From: Pelecanus crispus
Taxonomy: Eukaryota > Chordata > Aves > Pelecaniformes > Pelecanidae
Length of the DNA: 64,000 nucleotides
Assembly: GCF_030463565.1 (NCBI RefSeq)
Contig: NC_134644.1
Location: 150,065,967 to 150,129,966 of the forward strand
Direction: 5' to 3'
Positions within the stretch are counted from its first letter, which is position 1; each line of letters starts with the position of its first letter. The translations under genes and the position numbers were made by a program. Shown here piece after piece: positions 52,301-62,306 of this stretch. The notes under the pieces are model-generated. The model did not search any database, was not told the origin of the DNA, and worked only from the letters and a program-made list of their open reading frames with translations.

Positions 52301-55300
52301 TGTTCACTCCTATTGGTAAGCTATTCCAAAGAAAACTTGCTTCACTTAAGCGTTTTTACATAAGTGCATTTATTATTAGTGAATCTCTTCAACAGCTTTA
52401 TGTTTAGATATTAAAAAAAAATCTTGGAGTGGTCTAGTGAAATGTAAACCGAGCAGTTTCTGTTTAAGTTTTGATGGCTTAACATCTATGTCTCTGTTTA
52501 CAGTTTAACTGGGTTTTTGGAGTTTATCTGAATAAAATTATTTATGTGAAGGAATCAATTTTTTTATATTGCTTTCCTAAAATTCCTAAGTAATTTTTTA
52601 GTGTAACTTCTTTTTTAATGAATGTCTTAAAACCCAGGTTGTAAGTCTATTCTGATCCAACACAATCAAATCAACTGTGTTTGGTTTTGGCAGATGTTTG
52701 TTTAGGCTCCAGGCATGAAGATTGTTCAGCTCTGGTGACATTTAGTGTTACACTGTTTCTCTCATTAGAAATTGTTTTTAGTCTTCTCCGGTACAGTGTT
52801 TTGCCTTTATCATAGTAATAACAGAGAAGAGGATTCTTTGTTTCTCTCTAGGCAATGATCTTCAACTTATTAGTAGACACTGTAATGTCCTTTCCACTGT
52901 TCAGTCTAAGTGATCCTAGTCTCTTCTGGAAAGCAGTGTTCTACTGTAGTCAGCAACGTTGCTTTAGTCTACACCTCTTATTTTTCTCACATGTCTTGAA
53001 ATGTCGTGCCTGAGGCTGGACCTGCTATACCATTGGAAGCTTTGCTATTGTCAAGTTAGAGGCAAAGGGTTTTTTCATATTCTGGTTAGCTGTATTCTGG
53101 TGTATATTCTAATAAGGTAGTTCTTAGTGACTCTGACCAGCTTGTTGTTGTTTTTGTTACCAAGATACGTCATGCCTGACCAGGCTGATTTGCTTCTGGT
53201 AAAATGACTAGTTTCATGGGTGAGGGGAGAGCAGTGGACCTCTTTTATGATGGACTTTAGTAATGCTTTCATCAACACTGTCTCTTACAGTGTTATTGTA
53301 TCCAAGTTAGTATGGTTGAAAAACTGGTCAGGCTCAAAGGTGGTGGTTAGTGAGTTATATTCTACCTGGAGGCTGGTAACAAGGGGGATATCACAGGGCT
53401 CTGTACTTAGAGCTGTCCTGTTTATCATCTTTATAAATGACCTGGAGGAGGCAACAGAGTGTCATTCACATCAGATTCCCAGATTACACCAAACTTGAGT
53501 GGGGAGGGGGGAACCAGTTGATATAGTCCAGATCGGGGTGCCATCCAGAGGGACCTAAACCAGCTGGAGAAATGGGCCAACAGGAACCTGAGGAAGTTCA
53601 ATGAGGGCAAATGTGAAGTGCTGCACCTGGGTAGGAAGCACCCCTGGCTGGGACTAACTGTCTGGAGAACAGCTCTGTGGATATGGGGTCCTAGTGGACA
53701 CAAAGCTGGACATGAACCAGCCATAGGCCACAGCAGCAAAGGACACCACAGTACTCTAGCTGTGTTAAAAGGAATCAGTAGATTGGGGATAGTGATTATT
53801 CACTTCTTGGACCACATCTGGAGTACTCTGTTCAGTTTTGAGTGCCCGCTCCCCCAGCTAAATAAATACAATTCTAACCAGATGTTTCTTTTGACACATT
53901 AGTGCCACTGAGTATTTCTGCTTATTTTCTACCTTACACTTAACAGTCAAGTATATCTTAATTTTTAAGCAGTATCTCCTATTTGTTAAAATTGTTCTGA
54001 ACTCATTTCTGTTCTTTAACATATATACAATTTGCTCCAAGCAAGGTTTCATCTGCAGAGTTAATAAATGTGCTTTTCAGTAACTTAGATGATTGCAATA
54101 AATATGGGGAAGAAGAATAATAATAGTATGGGGCTCAAAACACCAATCTACTTCAAGAAGTTTATATCTAGAAAAGGCTGTGGCAGGAAGAAGATCTTAG
54201 AAAGCTTGAAACTGTTTTCAAGCTGAGTGTTCACACTGATGGATATAATAAGCGAAATAATGCCCTCAGTTGCGTGAAATGTGACGTGGCTGGAATGTCC
54301 ACTGTTTTTCTGACCCTATTCGTAATTAAATAGGTAACTTTTTCAACATTGCCAGCAGTGTGAATTTCTTTTTCTCTCTCCCCCCTCTCCTTCCTGCACA
54401 GCTGCTTGGAATGTGGATGCAAGGATTAATACCTCTGAACAGAATTCTACTTCTTTCTCTTCATTTGGATTAACTCCTGGAGTTTCTGTATGTATGCCCC
54501 TCCAAAGATTTTTCTACTCTGTTTTACCCCATCAGGTGGAAATAGAATTTGCCAGGTGTTACTGATACCATTATTCTTTGAAAATAGTACTGGTAACTGT
54601 AACAAGTGGAAGACATGTTTTATGAAAGCCTAGAAAGCTTTTTGTTATGCTCAAATTGCACAATAAAATAACTGTTTTAAATTGGTAATCAAAAGCTAGA
54701 TCAAGAAGAAGGTGATATTTCTTATTTAGCCTTCCTGTTTTTGTGTTGAGTCTAAATAATGGGCATAAGAGATTGATCAGTATTGCTGTGTGTCAAGTTG
54801 AAGATCTGAAGATTGCTTTCTAGGAAAGTCTGTTTACCCTGATCCTCTGGGAGGTTTGTTATTTGATGGTTGTGTTTTTTCCCTTCAAGGAATTGAAGCA
54901 CTACTTTGAAAATACGTTCCATAGGCAGGATTTAAGTCTTTTCTAAGTCTTTTCTCTGTATGACTGGTGGGAAAGCTGAGCTCTGGGGTTTTCTTGTTTT
55001 GAAGAGTAGAATTGCAGTAGAGTGCAAACCTGGCTTCATAACAAATCTTATGTGTTAAACTACTGACATAAGTGCTACAGTGATTTATTATACAATAAAG
55101 GGATCATATGTCAGGTTTTCTGCTCTTGCTTGCTTACTCCTATTATCTAAAGAGCTTGGCATGGCTGTTTTCTTTTAGGAAGTAGCTGGTCAAGTTGCTT
55201 ATGCACTTAGGCTATGTTTACTTGCATTGCAGTTTACAGTCTTTTAACTGTGGAACTCGAGCTCAGTGTCCTACAGCTCACAAGTGCTTCATTCTCTGTG

Positions 55301-58300
55301 CACATCCGAGCCAGGAAAACTAAGTTGTTACAAATGCCAAGGTCTAATTTATCAGCCCTTCCAAAGAACAGTTCACTTAATGAAAACTTACAGAAACCTT
55401 GTCTTAAAGAAAAAGAAGAAACAAAGTCTTAATTGTAGAGAGTTTTAATAAAATAACATTTCTCAGGGGAGCCACTTGAATTCAAGTTCAGTCTCTAGGC
55501 TAAAACTTAAAGTTTAGTTAATAAAGTGGGACGACAGACTGATCTGAGATGCATCTGCACCACCATTCCAACTTTAATTGAAAGAGAAGTGTGAAGACAG
55601 TGAAGTATATTTGTCATCTTTGATGCACATTAGCCAACAAAGTTTTAATGCAAAGGGACCACACTAAATACTTACTTGTGACTGGCTAGCAAAAAATGAG
55701 AACATGTCAAGGTTCCTGTCATCTGAGGTATCTTCTGCAGTGGTGTTTATAAAATAGACTCCCAGGTAGCTGTGGTCCTATTTAAACTTCATTTCAAAAG
55801 TAAGTCTCATCATAAAGTAATATTCAGTCTCACAATTCAGTTTTTTTGGTTTTATTTTTTCTGAAATGGTTGGTTCACTGATGCCTTATTTTTCTTAAAA
55901 TAATGATGTTAGATGTCTAACACTTTTCTTTTATCATGACTGATATTGGCCTTACTGTTGTTTGTCATGCTTCTTTTATGTTTCTGAAACCTTTTACTTG
56001 AAATGGAAATTGGATTTTTAGTAATGAATAATTTAATTGCTATATCTGCAATGTAATCTATCAGGTTTCTTTCTAGTACTCTTTTCTCTTAAGCTTCTCC
56101 CTGTAAGAGTTCTAACTGATACAGGGTAATAATTTTACTATCCATAAAATTTCATTGTATTTTTCAGTTTGAGGAGACAGCTTATAGACTGCTGTTATTC
56201 ACTCTTCTTATCTCTTCTTTTCCATATTCTTCTGACTTAATCTTGTCTTCCTTCTTCAGTTCCCTTTTTTATGAATATATCTCATTTTCAAGAGCCTTGT
56301 AGTTTTCCTGTTCTCCGCAGTCCTTAGAATCAGACTTTTTGAGCCTTCTGTCTTTCTCTCCTGCTTTGATTGGAATTTCTTTACCCAAGAAAACTGGGGA
56401 AGCTTGTTAACTTACAATTTTATTTATTCCCTTTCAGGATCCAACAGTGAGTCAGTTTCTCAGGCTGGTACTTCTGATTTTCAGTGGGATTTAAGTCATG
56501 CTCAACCCCCTGTCGATGACGAATGGTCTGGGTTAAGTATGTTCCTCTAAAATGTTCATTAACAAAATATTAATTACCATTACTTTAAAGTGTAGTTACT
56601 TATTTTAGCTACATGTATCAGTCAGTTGTGAGCATCTGAAGAAAAAACTGGAATGTTTCACTTCTGTAAAGCTAATTGACAGTTTGAAGAAAAGAGGAAG
56701 AGGAAGAAGTATTTTGACAAATGGTAATAGAAAATGGTTAATTTTTAGGAAAAAATACTTGGATGTTGAAACTTGGAAGTGAAAAGAGAGTTCATGCATT
56801 TTAAGGTAGTTCTGGCATTTGCTAGAAAATCTTGGTAATCAATTAAAACAGTCTTACTGCAAATGATGAGAAAAATCTACTGCAAGTCTGCAAAAGCCTG
56901 TAGGTATTTAGCAGATTGTATTTGAGTCACTAAGTTTGTTTTTACATGTTTGTACCTTACTGAAAACTTAATGTGACATAAGACTCTTGTATTTAGTCTA
57001 ACTTACTTTCTCATTTAACAAACATTAGGAAGTTCTTATGTGTGTAGAAAGCACATGCAGGATAGAAATCACTGAAATTACTTGGGAATTGTGGTAGAAT
57101 TGGTATTTACTCTCCCCTTTGGCCTCCCTGCCAATTTTAAAATATTCTTGTTATTCTTACCACAGTCTCCCCCTAAACAGGGCTGTAGTATAATAAAGTT
57201 ACAGCCACTCCTAAATATTTACTAGTGAAACTGTACCTGTGAAGAAAGCTTTCAGCCCTAAATTTTCTTTTTGAACTGCCTTGTAATTGATATCTTTATT
57301 CAGTCAGATCTAAGAATAAGAACAATTTAGTGCCTCTCATTAGGTCATTGTCCTGAAAAATTGGTCAAGAAGTTGACCAGAAAAGCTGCCTTGCACGTTA
57401 CCTTCTCTAAGAACAACTTCTTGTTTAATGACTGCAAAAGTGGAACGGATTGATGCAGTCCTTGATTCCACCAGTTTTTGGCATGACTTCTCTGATACCA
57501 GATCGTTTTGAAACTTACCTTTTGTCTTTTATCTGGTTTAAGGATAAGGGAAGCACATTTCAGTTAATCATTTGAAAGTAATCAGTTTTACATATTATCA
57601 AAAGCATAATTTACTCACATTTCTGAGCATAGAATGTTTATGGCTATAGCTTCTGTTAATAGAGTAATTCGGTCATAGGTGTCAACTAATTGAAGTGTAT
57701 GCTAATAGAAGTGGGGAAATAATGGAAGTTTAAGCCAATGTGATACACAGATACACCTTACTGCTTTATCAGGTTCAAGACAAGGAAACTAACTGTATAT
57801 ACAAATACTACTAATTTTTATTAATAATAAAAAAGAAATTTTTTTTTAAGCAACTAGTGAGAGGGCAGTAGATAAACCACAAAGTGTTATTATGGGCAGT
57901 AATTGTTTTTTCAAATCAGTAAATTGTAATGTACAAAGTGTAATTGAGTTAATATTTTTATACGAAAGCAAGCGGTAGAAAAGTATTCTAAGTAATCTTA
58001 AGATCTCTTAGTATATTTTTGGTTTCATAACGTTGGCCAGTAAATTTAGTTGGGTTAATTACTGCTTTTCATTTTGACTTAATTTTCAAATGCTTACACT
58101 GAATCGCGCTGTAGTTGGCAGACCAAGTTTGCATCTTCTTCTTCAATTTGGCAGAAATATTTGTGATGTTAATTTAAATGTGAAATGAAAGATGATCTTT
58201 TACAGGGTGTTCTGTTTTAAAATCAGCTTGCTGTAACTTTCTACTAAACAGACAGTCTAAGGCTTAGTTCTTCCCTTCAGATATTTTTAATTTTTATATA

Positions 58301-61300
58301 ACTGACCCTTGAAATCTATCATTCCTGTGTGACAACATAAATAAGTGTCATCATAAATGAATGATAGCAAAATGGAGTAGGGACTTAGTCTTAGAAAAAG
58401 TAAGGTTAGTAAAAAATGTCTGTTACAAGATGACTTTTGGCTCAGTAAGATGTACACTTTCAGATATGTCACTTGTAAAGGATTCTTACTAAGGTAAGAT
58501 TCATCAGTGTTACAATTCATCTTAATTTTTCCACAAACTAGGAAGAAGGTTTAAGATAGAAAACAACTCTTAAATTTCTCCCTCTTCACATAGTCTAGAA
58601 AAGTATCTCAAAACAATTGCATCTAGATAGCTGCTGCTGTTGACTAGTTTGTAATCTGATTGCTCTGTAAAATAGCCAAGTCTTGCTCATTACTTAGAAA
58701 AGTCTTCCACCTATCATTAAAATCTTTACATTTTTTTCAGAAATACAGGAAATTAATATTTATATCTTGATACCAGGAAGTGGTTTTGTGCATGAATTTC
58801 CTCCCTACCCATTTTTAAACTGTCAAAGAGCACCTGTAAAGTAAGGAGACATTCCTGAAAATCTTTTCAATCTTTGTAGATGGGCTTTCTTCATCTGATC
58901 CCAGCTCTGATTGGAATGCACCAGCAGAAGAGTGGGGAAACTGGGTAGATGAAGAAAAAGTTGCTTCTGTTCCTCAGCCTGAAGAGATATCTGATGTTCA
59001 GAAGGTAAAAGGTGATATTTTCTCCTTAGCTCCAAGACTTTGCCCTTACCACTACCATTTCTTAAAGTAACTTAAGGGTGGTGATAAAGGTAATCTCTCC
59101 TCTTTTACACTGATGAGAGTAGCACAATTGTTTGATGTTTACACAGAGAAGGAAAATGCTGAATGTTGTTATTGAGAAAATAGAAGCCATTTAGCTCCAT
59201 GTCAGATATTACTGTCTCACCATAATATAAGGATTACCTTATCATTGTAGACCAAGAGAGGATTTAGATCTGTTTTCATAAATACTTCTTAACAATATTT
59301 AATTCTCTGCATGAAAAACAGCATTTCCATGCCACCAGTACATGGTGCTCTGTTACCTTTTTAATTCCCAATTCCTGTACCTATACTACCAGATAGCGTG
59401 TAAGGAATGTGGTCTTCCTAAAATGAACTGAACAGTAAGATTATGTTCATTTATACTTTTGTATGCAATTAAATTCCTTATAGCTATTAATTTGTGTTTA
59501 GTCTACAGAAGGCATGTTTCATTGTAATTTTAAATGGTAAAATACCTTATATTCTCATATGAAGGCTTCAGATAATGAAAGAGAAAAAGCAGAGCCAATT
59601 CTTCAGAGTTCTACAAGTGGCAAATCCAAGAAAAAGAAGAAGAAAAAGAAGAAGCAGGGTGAAGAAGCTAACTCTCCTGCACAGGTAAATGGAACAAAAT
59701 CTGGATAGTCTGAAAGGCAGTTGTGAGGAATTAGGAATTCACAAAATCACCTTATTTTTGTATATTAGTGTCTTAAGCAAAAATTATTTTGGGGAAATTC
59801 ATTTCCTTATGGTATTGGATTGTCTAACATTGTTTCTCAAGAGTTAAAGTAATTGTTCTCTTACTAGTACTTCCTTTAATTTGAATTATTCCATGTTTGA
59901 CTTGCGAATACAACGTAGTTTCACTGGATTTATGGAAAGCATGAAACATGTGGCAAGTATTTATTCTGAATTATTTATTTTCTATCAAATCAGGATTCTG
60001 TACCATAGGGATGCTTCCAGGAGGAACTTTCCTCTGCATGGGAAGCCTTCTTCTCCTGTCCTTTGAAAGACAGCTACCTTGGTGGACATAGGTAGCTAGG
60101 AGAATGACAGAAATTGAAGTTTTTTCTTAGGCTGTCTTAAAGTACAATTCTACGAGAATATAGTGGTTTTCTGAAGTACTGTCATAGCTTGATTTATGTG
60201 AAATGGTAAGTACCAACGCCTCAAACTCAGTAGGTGGAGCTACTCTGTGAGTCAGATTTGAATGAGATAGTATTTGCAAACTGAGGATGGTTGGAGTTTT
60301 CCCTGTTACTTAAATAGCTTTTGAAGAATTACATTGAAACAGATTTGTTGTAAAAATAGCAAAAGCAGATTGTACTTCACTTGGCAATTGAATCATGTTT
60401 GAATAGATGAAAACTAGTACTTTCCTAATAGGAAAAAGCTTTTAATAGCTCATGCTCAGAATACATCCTGCTTCTGCTTGTAGTGACAGCCGTTCGTAAT
60501 TTACATTCTTTGCAAAATGTTAAATGCTCGGTTGAATCTGACTAGGTGAATTGGAGAAGAGGGGGAAGGCATTACTTCAGTCATTGTTGCTTTGGATTTG
60601 TTTTTTATGATTATCATATTTTCAGTCTGAGATTTTATTAAAACGATTGTAAAAGATTAAATTCCTATTACACAGAATTCTTTTAAAGTTGTCTATGTGG
60701 AGGTGGATGCTTGTGTCAATTTGCAGTGGGGTTTTTTGAGGCAAATTCAAACTGAGGGTACTAGGACTGCAGCTTTTTTGTAATTGAAATCTGTTATGTT
60801 CTGGTATCTGCAATGACTCTTAAGTGTAAGTCAAGATTAATAGGTTATGGTTAGCAGGTGGTTTGCGGATGTCTTGCATGGGTCTTAAGGTCAGTGAATG
60901 TATTCTGAATTTTTTTTTTCCATTGCCTGTGAGCTGCCTTTTAAGTTGTATTATGTCAAATTTAATCCTACTGTCCATATTAACATAATCAGATTCTTTT
61001 GTTCTACCCATTGGTCTCCGACCATTCTGATTTTGTTACTTTTTCTTTCAATCCATCAGTCTCCAAGATGATCAGTTTAAAGTTGAGAGTTTCTCTGTAT
61101 TAAATTTTTGTGGAAAACTGGGGGGTGTTGCTTGATAGGAGTGGACAGTACTGCTAATACATCACAGCTAAGTTATCCTTGTTATAGCAGTTTAGTAATT
61201 TGACTTGCCAGTCCTACTTCAAACTCACTTAAAATTTGTATATTTATCCTCTGAAAACTGAACATGTTAATTTAAATAGCATCATCTTTCTCACTGATGT

Positions 61301-62306
61301 ACTTAAGTATTCACACTCATATTTGTTGACTTCAGTGTTTGTCAAGGCGGTGGAAGCTACCTTCAGAGTTAGATGTAAGGCAATATATATTCTTTCCTGT
61401 TGAGAATCGAGAGACTTAGGCTGTGACTGTGTTTTTGCAAGGTTTCAGGGGGGAGTAAGTGAAGGAACAATGTTTCAAGAGGTACTTCCAGCTTAAAGCT
61501 GGAGACCTGTGTTCTATTTACTGTTCACCACCACAAGATTCTTCTGGTGCTATAAACAAATGTAACTGCTCTAATTCCTCATGTGAAATGAAAACTTTAC
61601 ACCATCAGAGTGTTTAAGAGGTAAAGGTTGAGTCTCTTGGATACTTTGGATATATTTTCAGTTTCTGTACAGAGAGGTTTGTTTTACAGGTATCGTGGCA
61701 GACTGAATTGGGTTGCAAAAATATTATTAAAGCTTAATATATGATAGAAAACTGTACAGGTTAATATGCAGAGCTTGTGTTTAAAAACATTTCAGTTGTA
61801 ACAAAGCACAGAATTGAGTGCAGTCAAGTCTTATTGTGACTTTTGCAAATTTTTTAGAGTAACTTTAGTTTAATTTCACATCCTCATAATTTCACAGCAG
61901 TGCATTCAGAGATTGGGATTTTTGTTAGTAAATTGCTTTCTGGGCTTTATTGGATTCTATGGGTATTTTTGTATTATGTTCTTTAAATTTTGAGTGTTAG
62001 CATAGGCTAATATTAGCCCACTACTTTAATTTTTTTAAGATACATTTTCTTAGTTGCAGAAGCTTATTATGGCAACAAAACCAATGTGCAGGGAAGAAAA
62101 GTATTGGAAGAAAAGTCAGAATTTTACTGCAAACACAGGCTCTTTTTTTTTTTTTTTCTCTCTCTCTCACCCCCCCACTTCTGTAGGACACTGAAGAACT
62201 GGATAGAGAAGCTGGAGAGGAATTTCAGGAGGATACCTCAAAAGTTCAACCACAGCAGGAAATAGCTTTTTCTCTGAAGACCATAAGTACTAGTGAACCA
62301 GCTAAG
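36135..62306 (+). CDS. MTDH: Metadherin (LYRIC/AEG-1), 10 exons placed, 3' end outside window
   Basis: Gene-level entry. Metadherin is a single-pass membrane and nuclear/ER scaffold protein. It binds SND1 and modulates NF-kB signalling and RNA-silencing-associated processes (family knowledge). I recognised it by comparing each translated exon with remembered human metadherin: the N-terminus MAAGSWKEAAAQQAEE, the exon 4 block GAWETKISNREKRQQRKRDK, the SND1-binding block DWNAPAEEWGNWVDEE and the nine-lysine tract all match in order. Exon phases join without conflict from exon 1 through exon 5 and from exon 8 through exon 11. Introns run from 470 bp to 6.2 kb. About 513 residues are visible if the exon 6 lesions are discounted, against about 500 for the same part of the human protein. 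The remaining C-terminus, with a third basic nuclear-localisation signal, is past the right edge. As written, the frame breaks in exon 6, so the CDS is either disrupted in this individual or species, or affected by sequence error. Confidence 0.95.
36540..42764 (+). other. MTDH intron 1
   Basis: 6.2 kb. The first 500 bases belong to the CpG island and the rest is AT-rich. No nested gene or clear repeat element was recognised. Confidence 0.85.
42765..42866 (+). CDS. MTDH: MTDH exon 2
   Basis: It has 34 codons, phase 0 in and 0 out. The acceptor is CTTTACACAG|CCTAAT and the donor AAAAG|GTCAGT. It reads PNGRSFHVSEDEV... to DTEKKNEK, aligned with human PNGRTVEVAEGEAV to EIDKKNEK. The middle is diverged and both ends are conserved. 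Confidence 0.93.
42867..47187 (+). other. MTDH intron 2
   Basis: 4.3 kb, AT-rich. It has a TG/TA-rich stretch near 44430-44462. No further exon was recognised. Confidence 0.85.
47188..47269 (+). CDS. MTDH: MTDH exon 3
   Basis: It is 82 nt, phase 0 in and phase 1 out. The acceptor is TTATTCTAG|TCAAAG and the donor GAAG|GTACTG. It encodes a lysine-rich segment SKKKKKSKGDAK followed by SRLDGKEVDEG, very close to human metadherin. Confidence 0.94.
47740..47919 (+). CDS. MTDH: MTDH exon 4
   Basis: It is 180 nt, phase 1 in and 1 out. The acceptor is GTTTTAG|GAGCC and the donor AAAG|GTATGA. It encodes AWETKISNREKRQQRKRDK followed by VLTDGGSGESNLQGVENTV and ends in LRKNKG. This is the most conserved block of the N-terminal half, and it anchors the identification. 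Confidence 0.96.
49335..49364 (+). repeat. 30-base C run in MTDH intron 4
   Basis: An uninterrupted run of 30 C is followed by TTAAAA. It ends 87 bases upstream of exon 5. The exact length is likely variable or uncertain. It could fold as an i-motif in DNA or bind poly-C-binding proteins in the pre-mRNA. Confidence 0.95.
49452..49520 (+). CDS. MTDH: MTDH exon 5
   Basis: It is 69 nt, phase 1 in and 1 out, so it could be skipped without changing the frame. The acceptor is TTCTTAATCAG|GTGATG and the donor CACAAG|GTAAAA. It reads DALLNAQVSSSKPAKGESS, aligned with human DSHLNVQVSNFKSGKGDST. A 30-base C run ends 87 bases upstream of the exon. Confidence 0.92.
49521..52062 (+). other. MTDH intron 5
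   Basis: 2.5 kb holding the CR1 3' fragment at 50425-50637 and a T-rich run near 51746-51764. Confidence 0.8.
50425..50637 (+). mobile_element. CR1 3' end fragment in MTDH intron 5
   Basis: The segment from AGGCAATAATCAAGTTTCAG through TTTGAGCAGAAGGTGGAACT to TTTTCTGTGATTCTTTG follows the order of the CR1 3' UTR, with deletions. It is heavily diverged and its boundaries are approximate. Confidence 0.7.
52063..52315 (+). CDS. MTDH: MTDH exon 6, with frameshift and in-frame stop
   Basis: It is 253 nt, where phase 1 in and 1 out requires a multiple of three, so one extra base is present. The first half reads VSPGLNESHTVNGGSWNEK then SVKISSQIGVGEEKWTSVS in the expected frame. From 52183 the homology (AAGKRKTETSAWGQDTGDAN) continues one frame over. 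The simplest reading is an extra T near 52177 after TTTCCC. A 15-nt near-tandem insertion at about 52261-52275 adds an in-frame TAA (52264-52266), after which PWKERSLFTPIG resumes. Without correction, translation stops at TAA 52239-52241 after 338 residues. The donor ATTG|GTAAGC and acceptor TTTAAG|TTTCTC look usable. This could be a true lesion, an allele or an assembly error. Confidence 0.88.
53225..53865 (+). mobile_element. CR1 reverse-transcriptase fragment in MTDH intron 6
   Basis: Plus-strand translation gives FMMDFSNAFINTVSYSVIVSK, then STWRLVTRGISQGSVLRAVL, then FIIFINDLEEATE. This is the CR1 RT core, with DLSKAFDTVS and VPQGSVLGP as the ancestral forms. The catalytic FADDTKL site is destroyed. 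Further on, NQLEKWANRNLRKFNEGKCE (in another frame) and CEVLHLGRKHP continue ORF2. Several frameshifts mark it as dead. It lies between exon 6 and the candidate exon at 54402. Confidence 0.88.
54402..54491 (+). other. MTDH: Candidate cassette or poison exon in MTDH intron 6
   Basis: A long pyrimidine tract (54367-54395) and CCTGCACAG precede an open segment. It reads AAWNVDARINTSEQ then NSTSFSSFGLTPGVS in the frame set by exon 6 (phase 1), and its Trp/Ser-rich composition is like metadherin. Two GT donors follow. GT at 54488 gives 86 nt and a frameshift; GT at 54492 gives 90 nt, phase 1, but joins T to GA of exon 8 to make TGA. One missing G before GTATGT would make it a clean coding exon. 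It is not in the human protein as I remember it. Use in mRNA is unproven. Confidence 0.5.
56438..56536 (+). CDS. MTDH: MTDH exon after exon 6 (called exon 8 here)
   Basis: It is 99 nt, phase 1 in and 1 out. The acceptor is CCCTTTCAG|GATCC and the donor TTAA|GTATGT. It reads SNSESVSQAGTSDFQWDLS then HAQPPVDDEWSGL, aligned with human STAEPVSQSTTSDYQWDVS and the DDEWSGLN end. The G left by exon 6 plus GA gives the conserved Gly, which supports direct joining of exon 6 to this exon. Confidence 0.94.
56537..58879 (+). other. MTDH intron between exons 8 and 9
   Basis: 2.3 kb, AT-rich. No exon or repeat family was recognised. Confidence 0.8.
58880..59004 (+). CDS. MTDH: MTDH exon 9 (SND1-binding segment)
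   Basis: It is 125 nt, phase 1 in and 0 out. The acceptor is TTTGTAG|ATGGGC and the donor CAGAAG|GTAAAA. It encodes NGLSSSDPSSDWNAPAEEWG then NWVDEEKVASVPQ and ends DVQK. Both tryptophans known from human metadherin to insert into SND1 pockets (in DWNAP and EEWGNW) are kept. This strongly conserved interaction segment lies downstream of the exon 6 stop, so it would be lost if that stop were real. Confidence 0.95.
59565..59684 (+). CDS. MTDH: MTDH exon 10 (poly-lysine tract)
   Basis: It is 120 nt, phase 0 in and 0 out. The acceptor is CATATGAAG|GCTTCA and the donor GCACAG|GTAAAT. It encodes ASDNEREKAEPILQ, then GKS followed by nine lysines and QGEE, matching the human GKS plus poly-K plus QGED nuclear-localisation region. 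The lysines use mixed AAG/AAA codons. The polypyrimidine tract before the acceptor is weak. Confidence 0.93.
59685..62186 (+). other. MTDH intron 10
   Basis: 2.5 kb, AT-rich. It ends in a striking T16-(CT)n-C7 pyrimidine tract before exon 11. Confidence 0.8.
62187..62306 (+). CDS. MTDH: MTDH exon 11, last exon in the window
   Basis: It is 120 nt, phase 0 in and 0 out. The acceptor TTCTGTAG|GACACT is preceded by a very long T16-CT-C7 pyrimidine tract, and the donor is GCTAAG|GTAGGG. It reads DTEELDREAGEEFQ and ends EIAFSLKTISTSEPAK, aligned with the human DTEELEKE and AFSLKTISTSDPAE blocks. The next exon, starting near human VLVKNSQPIK, was not found before 64,000. Confidence 0.94.

Noticed and set aside
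52160..52363. 67-codon frame starting MDVCFPQLQLG
   Set aside because: It is exon 6 of MTDH in a non-coding frame. The metadherin-like residues are in the other two frames on either side of the frameshift.
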